Source: an uncultured Porphyromonadaceae bacterium (GTDB lineage: Bacteria; Bacteroidota; Bacteroidia; Bacteroidales; Muribaculaceae). Taken from it: DNA of 9,508 nt. The notes beneath the pieces are model-generated. The model did not search any database. It was not told the origin of the DNA and saw only the letters and a program-made list of their open reading frames with translations. Each line of letters begins with the position of its first letter. Position 1 is the first letter of the stretch. The stretch is from NCBI GenBank assembly GCA_938027385.1, contig CALJBF010000165.1, positions 1-9,508 on the forward strand. The letters run 5' to 3'. Both the position numbers and the translations under genes were made by a program. Positions 5,018-9,508 of the stretch are shown in pieces.

Positions 5018-7405
5018 TTACTTTTCTGAGGACAACATATAGGAATCATTTCTCTCAATGATTCCCGGATACCGACGTTTCATATCCTGATATATCGGCA
5101 TGGCATCCTGAGCGGCACAGAATTCCCTTAGTGAGCGCATGGGAAAATACAGGAAACTGTCACCGGGGAATGACATAAGAATTTCCTCAATATCGCATTT
5201 GAATCGCGCCATGTCACCCGAACAACGATAAACGAGTTCAGCCCTCATGGTGGCGGCAATGATGTCACGGTGTTTGTCGTAGGAATTTACCATTCGCACA
5301 ATCAGTTCCTCAAGCTGATTCCAGTCGGGCCGGTACGACCTGACAAGGCTATGAAAATATGCCCCGACATGAAATGGATTCGACGGATTGCGCTCAAAAC
5401 ATGCCTTTGCGAAATCAATGGCATCCGGTTCATGAAGCGCCTCTTTCACAAGCCACAATTCATGCAACAGTTTGGAATCAGAAAATTCCGTATCGTTCTG
5501 ATTGGATATGGCATGCGCTTTCAGGTAGAAATCCTTGGCCCGTTTCAAACGTTCTTCACCACCTTTCTGATGACGTGCATAGAATCCGTTCAAGAAATTA
5601 TATGAATATGAGTTCTCGCTGAAATACTTCACGTCTTTCAGAAAGCGCCGGTCAGGCATACGACACAGCGCACTGCACTTCCAATAAATGATGGTGCGTT
5701 CCATGTCTCGGAACAGATTGCGGCCGTAGCCGTTTAGAATCTGGTCTGCCATTTGCACGACCTGTTCATTCTTTCCCTTGTAGTACGTTTCGACCATGAC
5801 TTTCAACACCAAAGATGGTATGAGCGATTCTTTGGGAATGGATGTCGGATTTGCCACAATCTGCTGCCGCTTGGCTATGATATATCCACCGAGATCGTTG
5901 TTGTCATTTGCAAGCTGTTCTATCTGCTGAGCGACGTATGCCTCAAAACGGGTACTCAGGGGTACAGGCAACTCGGCATAAGCCCTACCTATGAAACTGG
6001 CGAGACCACTGTTGAGGGAGATATACTCGGCCTCGCCGCCCCAATAGGTCAGGATACCGAACTGATCCAGATAGTCGAGACTGTCAGTGACGGTATTCCC
6101 CACAATCCCGGTAAGATCATACAGGCTTATAAACTGCACTTTCGAGAGCAGCTGCAGGACATCAAACGCCTCGGGTCTCTCTTTGCATATTTCCGATATA
6201 ATATGCTCGAAATCCCGGTCAAGTCCTGACATATAGTTTTTAAGAGCCCTCATGGCCGACCGGGAATTGCCCTCTTTCCATCTGTCTACCACATGGTAGA
6301 CAGGTTCTGGATACCCTTTCATCTCGGCAGTAAGAGAATCACACTGTTCCGTCGAAACATCAAGGTCTCTTATCTTCGCATACTTCGCGAAAAGAAGAGA
6401 AAGCCATTTCGGGTCTATTTCCTGAACCTTATGCCAGATAATGCGACCGTTAAAATCATCAAATCCCATATGCGGCACGAAACGAGCCGCAATATTGAAT
6501 ATCATGGAGCCCTGCAGTTCCGGACGTTTTATCAGCCTGACAAACCACTGAGCAAGACGGCCGTCGCGTTTTACTATACCGTTGTCGTCATCAATCACAA
6601 AACGTTCTTTGGACTCATTAAGCCTCACGAGCATTCTGACTATAGCGTCGAGTCTGGCACTACTGTCGGTCAGAACGGTGTCGATTTCTTTATCATCATA
6701 CATGAACACCTTCTCGTTCAGTGCCTTCATAAAGAGCCATTCATCATCGGTATCAGACAACGGTATCACGAAAAGATCCCCTATGTCTACCTTAGTGAGA
6801 ATTTTCTGGCAAAGGAACTCACGAACGAGCCGTTTACGTCCGATATGAGGCAACCCTGAAACAATCAGTGTATTGGGAGACACCGGAGGAGTAGCGGTCT
6901 GGTGTCTCACCAGCTGTTCCTCAAGAGCCTCAACATCTTTCGATCGTCCCATGAAAAGATGGTTGCGCTCCTCAAGCAGCGGATTCTGTGCCTCAAGCTC
7001 GCGCCGCAACTTGTTCTGCAATAGTCTGGCCAGGATTTTAGGCTGCAGAATCTTGTCGACGATTTTCTCATTGCGTATCCATGTTTTCACCGCCTCATGG
7101 TTCCACTCCACGTCAGGATCTATTATGAACGGGAGAAAAATCACTTTCTTGTCGTCATGGAGTTCTCGGACGTAGCCAATCTCCCGGTCAACCCATCCTC
7201 CTTTTACTGCTATTTCTTTTGAAACAAGCAATACAAAAAATCGACAGTCATCAATCTTGTCACGAATTTCATGCCATAGATCCTCACCGCTCTCGAAATT
7301 ATATTTATCCACAACTACCAGATCGCGCCCGAGAGCCTCGGTCAAAGGCTCTACATACGATTTTTTCCATGCACTGCTGTGCGAAATAAAGAATTTGTTT
7401 TTCAT
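5018..7405 (-). CDS. TIR domain / STAND-like NTPase / helical-repeat protein, candidate antiphage NLR-like sensor
   Basis: The 795 residues show a three-part, NLR-like layout. Residues 1-120 are a TIR domain: KFFISHSS (4-11), a loop around YNFESGEDLW, and W71-VDR-E75, where E75 fits the NADase glutamate of catalytic TIRs. From residue 150 (LFMGRSKDVEAL) comes an NTPase-like module. Its Walker A position reads GLPHIGRKRL (184-193) instead of GxxxxGK(S/T), and a Walker B-like FVIDDD lies at 269-274. A winged-helix-like stretch follows to about 480. Residues about 530-795 look like TPR or other helical repeats, the expected sensor part. In related systems, sensing drives oligomerisation and NAD+ depletion; here that is inferred. 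The altered P-loop may weaken nucleotide binding or mark a subfamily. The gene has its own promoter and no partner immediately downstream. Confidence 0.85.
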   Translation of the reverse strand: MKNKFFISHSSAWKKSYVEPLTEALGRDLVVVDKYNFESGEDLWHEIRDKIDDCRFFVLLVSKEIAVKGGWVDREIGYVRELHDDKKVIFLPFIIDPDVEWNHEAVKTWIRNEKIVDKILQPKILARLLQNKLRRELEAQNPLLEERNHLFMGRSKDVEALEEQLVRHQTATPPVSPNTLIVSGLPHIGRKRLVREFLCQKILTKVDIGDLFVIPLSDTDDEWLFMKALNEKVFMYDDKEIDTVLTDSSARLDAIVRMLVRLNESKERFVIDDDNGIVKRDGRLAQWFVRLIKRPELQGSMIFNIAARFVPHMGFDDFNGRIIWHKVQEIDPKWLSLLFAKYAKIRDLDVSTEQCDSLTAEMKGYPEPVYHVVDRWKEGNSRSAMRALKNYMSGLDRDFEHIISEICKERPEAFDVLQLLSKVQFISLYDLTGIVGNTVTDSLDYLDQFGILTYWGGEAEYISLNSGLASFIGRAYAELPVPLSTRFEAYVAQQIEQLANDNNDLGGYIIAKRQQIVANPTSIPKESLIPSLVLKVMVETYYKGKNEQVVQMADQILNGYGRNLFRDMERTIIYWKCSALCRMPDRRFLKDVKYFSENSYSYNFLNGFYARHQKGGEERLKRAKDFYLKAHAISNQNDTEFSDSKLLHELWLVKEALHEPDAIDFAKACFERNPSNPFHVGAYFHSLVRSYRPDWNQLEELIVRMVNSYDKHRDIIAATMRAELVYRCSGDMARFKCDIEEILMSFPGDSFLYFPMRSLREFCAAQDAMPIYQDMKRRYPGIIERNDSYMLSSEK

Positions 7406-7429
7406 AACGTTATAATATTAATAAATAGG

Positions 7430-7458
7430 ATTTGCACCATAATTTACTGAGTGCAAAT
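7430..7458. promoter_or_regulatory. Operator-like dyad overlapping the TIR gene -7 box
   Basis: ATTTGCAC (7430-7437) and GTGCAAAT (7451-7458) form a perfect 8-bp inverted repeat with a 13-base spacer. On the minus strand one arm overlaps the TAnnTTTG box and the other lies in the 5' leader, so a dimeric repressor bound here would block initiation. It could instead act as an RNA hairpin in the leader. No regulator gene is seen nearby. Confidence 0.5.
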
Positions 7459-7484
7459 ATAGATAAAGCCGCCGGATATTACAA
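7454..7484 (-). promoter_or_regulatory. Bacteroidota-type promoter of the TIR-STAND gene
   Basis: On the minus strand TTG (7484-7482) is followed by 20 bases and TATATTTG (7461-7454), matching the TTG / TAnnTTTG consensus. The predicted start near 7447 gives a leader of about 40 bases before the ATG at 7405. The -33 element sits inside one arm of the long palindrome at 7476-7530, and the -7 box lies in the dyad at 7430-7458. Confidence 0.65.
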
Positions 7485-7530
7485 GAAATGACATCGGTTT
7501 CTATAAACCCGATGTCATTTCTTGTAATAT
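7476..7530. repeat. Perfect 22-bp palindrome with 11-base loop
   Basis: The arms at 7476-7497 and 7509-7530 are exact reverse complements (each begins ATATTACAAG when read inward from its outer end). The loop TTTCTATAAAC can pair further (TTT with AAA) around a bulge. It starts 40 bases after the glycosyltransferase stop on the minus strand, so it may end that transcript, although no U tract follows. It also holds the -33 element of the TIR gene. Perfect arms of this length suggest recent origin or selection for structure. Confidence 0.75.
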
Positions 7531-7541
7531 TAAGTCACCTA

Positions 7542-7563
7542 TTTATATAAGGTTTATATAAGG
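7542..7563. repeat. Tandem 11-bp direct repeat
   Basis: TTTATATAAGG occurs twice back to back (7542-7552 and 7553-7563), between the glycosyltransferase stop codon and the palindrome. It may be a simple slippage duplication; no role is evident. Confidence 0.5.
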
Positions 7564-7569
7564 GTGAGC

Positions 7570-8691
7570 TTATTTTAACGTTTGGTCTGTCAGTTGCTGA
7601 TACTGCTCCAGAACTCCTGATAATGAAAATTCACGTTTCGCCTTTTCAAACGAAGCCCGTGCCATTTTCTGTTTTTCGGAAAGTGAGAGATGCAGAAACC
7701 TTTCGATTGCATCGACCAATGCATCAACATTACCGATCGGCACTATAAAACCGTTTACACCATCATCAACAATTTCGCGACAACCGGGATTATCGGTCGT
7801 AATAACCGGTCGCCCCATTGCACAAGCCTCCATAAGCGAACGGTTCAGACCTTCCATATACCGGCTCATCAAAATCATTACCACACCGTCACGTCGCAGA
7901 TAAGACTGCACGTCATTGGTTTCGCCAAGATATTTGATATGAGCGGCCCTCACATCTCTATCCACAACAGGCTCAGGCACACCGAGCGGATGATCAGCAG
8001 CAAGTTGACCGAGAAGTTCAAAAACGACTTCCGGATGATTTTCACGAACAATAGCGGCCGCTTTTACAAACTCGGCATATCCTTTGTCATACAGTACTCG
8101 TCCGACCATCAGAAATCTCACAGTCTTGAAGTCCATTGGTGTATAAGGATATGCTCCAAGGTCGACACCTTCGCCGCCTTGAAAAAGAATCATGTTTTTC
8201 GCCTTTACAAACCCGCCTTTAACCAGCGTAGTGACATTAGATTCATTCAGGGCTATGACACGGCCTGCCTGCATCAATCCCATACGGTAAACCATGCGCC
8301 CTATTCGTTTTTTCAATGAATTTCCGCTGAAAAGATAACCGAGTCCGGCCACCATCGCCACATTTTTAATTCCTAATGAGCGCGCAGCAATTGTGCCATA
8401 TATATTCGGTTTCACCGTGTAATGAAATATCATGTCAGGTCGCTCCGCCTTATATATGTGTCTCAGTTGCCTCAGATATTTCCAATCACCGACAGGATTA
8501 ACTCCATTGGGATTCGCATCAATCTGAAACAGGCGCCACGACGGGTTTAGCATGGCAAGCCTCTGCCTGCTGACAGTGCAACGTGGTACCACAATAGCCA
8601 CCTCCCAACCGCGACGTTCAAAATCAGCCACTACATCCCGCCTGAACTGTGTGAACGCCACAAGCGAGTTGTCACAAAAAAATACTTTCAT
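7570..8691 (-). CDS. GT4-type glycosyltransferase of surface polysaccharide synthesis
   Basis: This is a GT-B fold retaining glycosyltransferase that probably adds a sugar from a nucleotide-sugar donor to a lipid-linked glycan at the inner face of the cytoplasmic membrane. The 373 residues match the family's usual length. The N-terminal acceptor half includes HYTVKPNIYGTIAARSLGI (90-108) and GLGYLF (116-121). The C-terminal donor half has FLMVGRVLYDKGYAEFV (193-209) and the E-x7-E motif at E280 and E288 in EGLNRSLMEACAMGRPVITT, then GCREIVDDGVNGFIVP. It resembles PglA/CapM-like enzymes, but donor and linkage cannot be read from sequence. GAGG sits shortly before the ATG. It follows the nuclease-like gene by 68 bases with no promoter visible between, so the two are probably co-transcribed. 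Confidence 0.92.
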   Translation of the reverse strand: MKVFFCDNSLVAFTQFRRDVVADFERRGWEVAIVVPRCTVSRQRLAMLNPSWRLFQIDANPNGVNPVGDWKYLRQLRHIYKAERPDMIFHYTVKPNIYGTIAARSLGIKNVAMVAGLGYLFSGNSLKKRIGRMVYRMGLMQAGRVIALNESNVTTLVKGGFVKAKNMILFQGGEGVDLGAYPYTPMDFKTVRFLMVGRVLYDKGYAEFVKAAAIVRENHPEVVFELLGQLAADHPLGVPEPVVDRDVRAAHIKYLGETNDVQSYLRRDGVVMILMSRYMEGLNRSLMEACAMGRPVITTDNPGCREIVDDGVNGFIVPIGNVDALVDAIERFLHLSLSEKQKMARASFEKAKREFSLSGVLEQYQQLTDQTLK

Positions 8692-8759
8692 GCCACCTCA
8701 GTTCTTCAACCACAAGATCATACCAACAGTAACAACCCTTAGCAGTTTAGGCATAAGTT

Positions 8760-9508
8760 TTATTCGACCATTAACTTGGAATAATCCAGCACATAAGTAA
8801 CCACACCGGAATTATGTTCGGCGAAATATTGCCGGATTTTCGATGCTAAGGGCTCAGAATAATCCCGGACTACGAATGCCAGAATAAGACGATAGGATAT
8901 ACCTGCTGCCTCAAATGCCTCGGCCACGGTTTTAAGACCTGCAGAGATACTATCCAGCCGGATCAAGATATTATTACCGCTACCATACTTACATTCAAGT
9001 ATATATTTGCCAAAACGTCCGTCACCTACGGCATCGAACTCAAAAGTCGCGTTGCCTATGGAAGCCTTCACATTTTCAGTAAACCGAATATTGAGTTTCT
9101 TCCCGATATCCGCCACTGTTTTCTGCTGCAAGTCATCATACAGTGTCCGCAATCCTACCTTTTGGCATAGGTCCTGTTTCTCCTCTTGAGATTTTTTCCG
9201 CAAGTCACAGCTTGCCCCTTCTGTATCATCTTGTTGCTCCTTTTCGCAGACATCAGCAAATTCTTTCTTATTCCGGCTGTCAATCTCAGTTCCTGACATC
9301 ATGGCGAATACCTCATCACGCCGATAATCTCTTGGGCCATAGAGTTTGCCATTGTGTTTAGTTATCAGGTTGTAAAATACACCCAAAATCACAAACGGGA
9401 AAAGAACCAGAAAACCAATCAATGACAACCGCTCTGCCCGGCCACACAGTTTATCCATCCCGACCGTGAAACAAACCACCATCGCCAGATAAGCAAATGA
9501 TATGAACA
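8760..9508 (-). CDS. Membrane-anchored protein with PD-(D/E)XK nuclease-like domain, 5' end outside window
   Basis: I do not recognise a named family. The frame is open to the right edge, with hydrophobic codons (FISFAYLA) before the first ATG at 9482, so that ATG is probably internal to a membrane segment and the true start lies outside. Numbering from M9482, a first membrane helix ends near residue 8 and a second spans about 19-40. A charged region with possible coiled coil follows (50-120). Residues 125-215 look like a restriction-endonuclease-type fold: FEFDAVGDG (147-155) then YILECKYGSG (160-169), giving D150, E163 and K165, the D...ExK pattern. Membrane-tethered domains of this kind occur in defence and DNA-processing proteins. 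Nuclease activity is inferred, and a non-catalytic relative is possible. Confidence 0.75.
   Translation of the reverse strand, partial: FISFAYLAMVVCFTVGMDKLCGRAERLSLIGFLVLFPFVILGVFYNLITKHNGKLYGPRDYRRDEVFAMMSGTEIDSRNKKEFADVCEKEQQDDTEGASCDLRKKSQEEKQDLCQKVGLRTLYDDLQQKTVADIGKKLNIRFTENVKASIGNATFEFDAVGDGRFGKYILECKYGSGNNILIRLDSISAGLKTVAEAFEAAGISYRLILAFVVRDYSEPLASKIRQYFAEHNSGVVTYVLDYSKLMVE

Noticed and set aside
7690..8319. Plus-strand 209-codon frame opposite the glycosyltransferase
   Set aside because: It has no recognisable motif, while the minus-strand frame carries the full GT4 signature including E-x7-E.

Overview
The window looks like a Bacteroidales chromosome, most likely a gut member near Muribaculaceae/Porphyromonadaceae. 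The grounds are Bacteroidota-type promoters (TTTG, about 20 bases, TAnnTTTG) instead of sigma-70 boxes, mostly absent Shine-Dalgarno sites, a NusG paralogue of the UpxY kind heading a polysaccharide gene, and a secreted protein ending in a Por-secretion-tail-like domain. The family-level assignment is inference.

Left part (1-4914, GC-rich by eye, plus strand apart from the tRNA). A tRNA-Gln(CUG) gene runs off the left edge on the minus strand. A non-coding leader of about 450 bases follows. It holds a near-consensus promoter, two hairpins and a compact three-hairpin palindromic repeat with GTAG feet (REP pair/BIME-like). It leads into a NusG/UpxY-like antiterminator gene whose stop codon overlaps the start of ugd (UDP-glucose 6-dehydrogenase) as ATGA, so the two are probably translationally coupled. 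Next is an exported 619-residue protein with an Asp/Ser/Asn/Pro linker and a C-terminal sorting-tail-like domain. A 12-bp GC-rich hairpin closes this block.

Right part (5018-9508, all minus strand, visibly more AT-rich). In transcription order there is a membrane-anchored protein with a PD-(D/E)XK nuclease-like domain (5' end outside the window), a GT4-type glycosyltransferase, and a 795-residue TIR / STAND-like NTPase / helical-repeat protein. The TIR gene has its own consensus promoter. Its -33 element lies in one arm of a perfect 22-bp palindrome, and its -7 box overlaps an 8-bp dyad that looks like an operator.

Reading: the left block is a small antiterminator-ugd unit supplying UDP-glucuronate for surface glycan synthesis. 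The right block looks like an accessory, probably transferred region combining a polysaccharide glycosyltransferase with two defence-like proteins. The TIR-STAND protein, with its altered P-loop and its palindrome-rich promoter, is the best candidate for an uncharacterised immune system. Its function here is inferred from domain architecture only.
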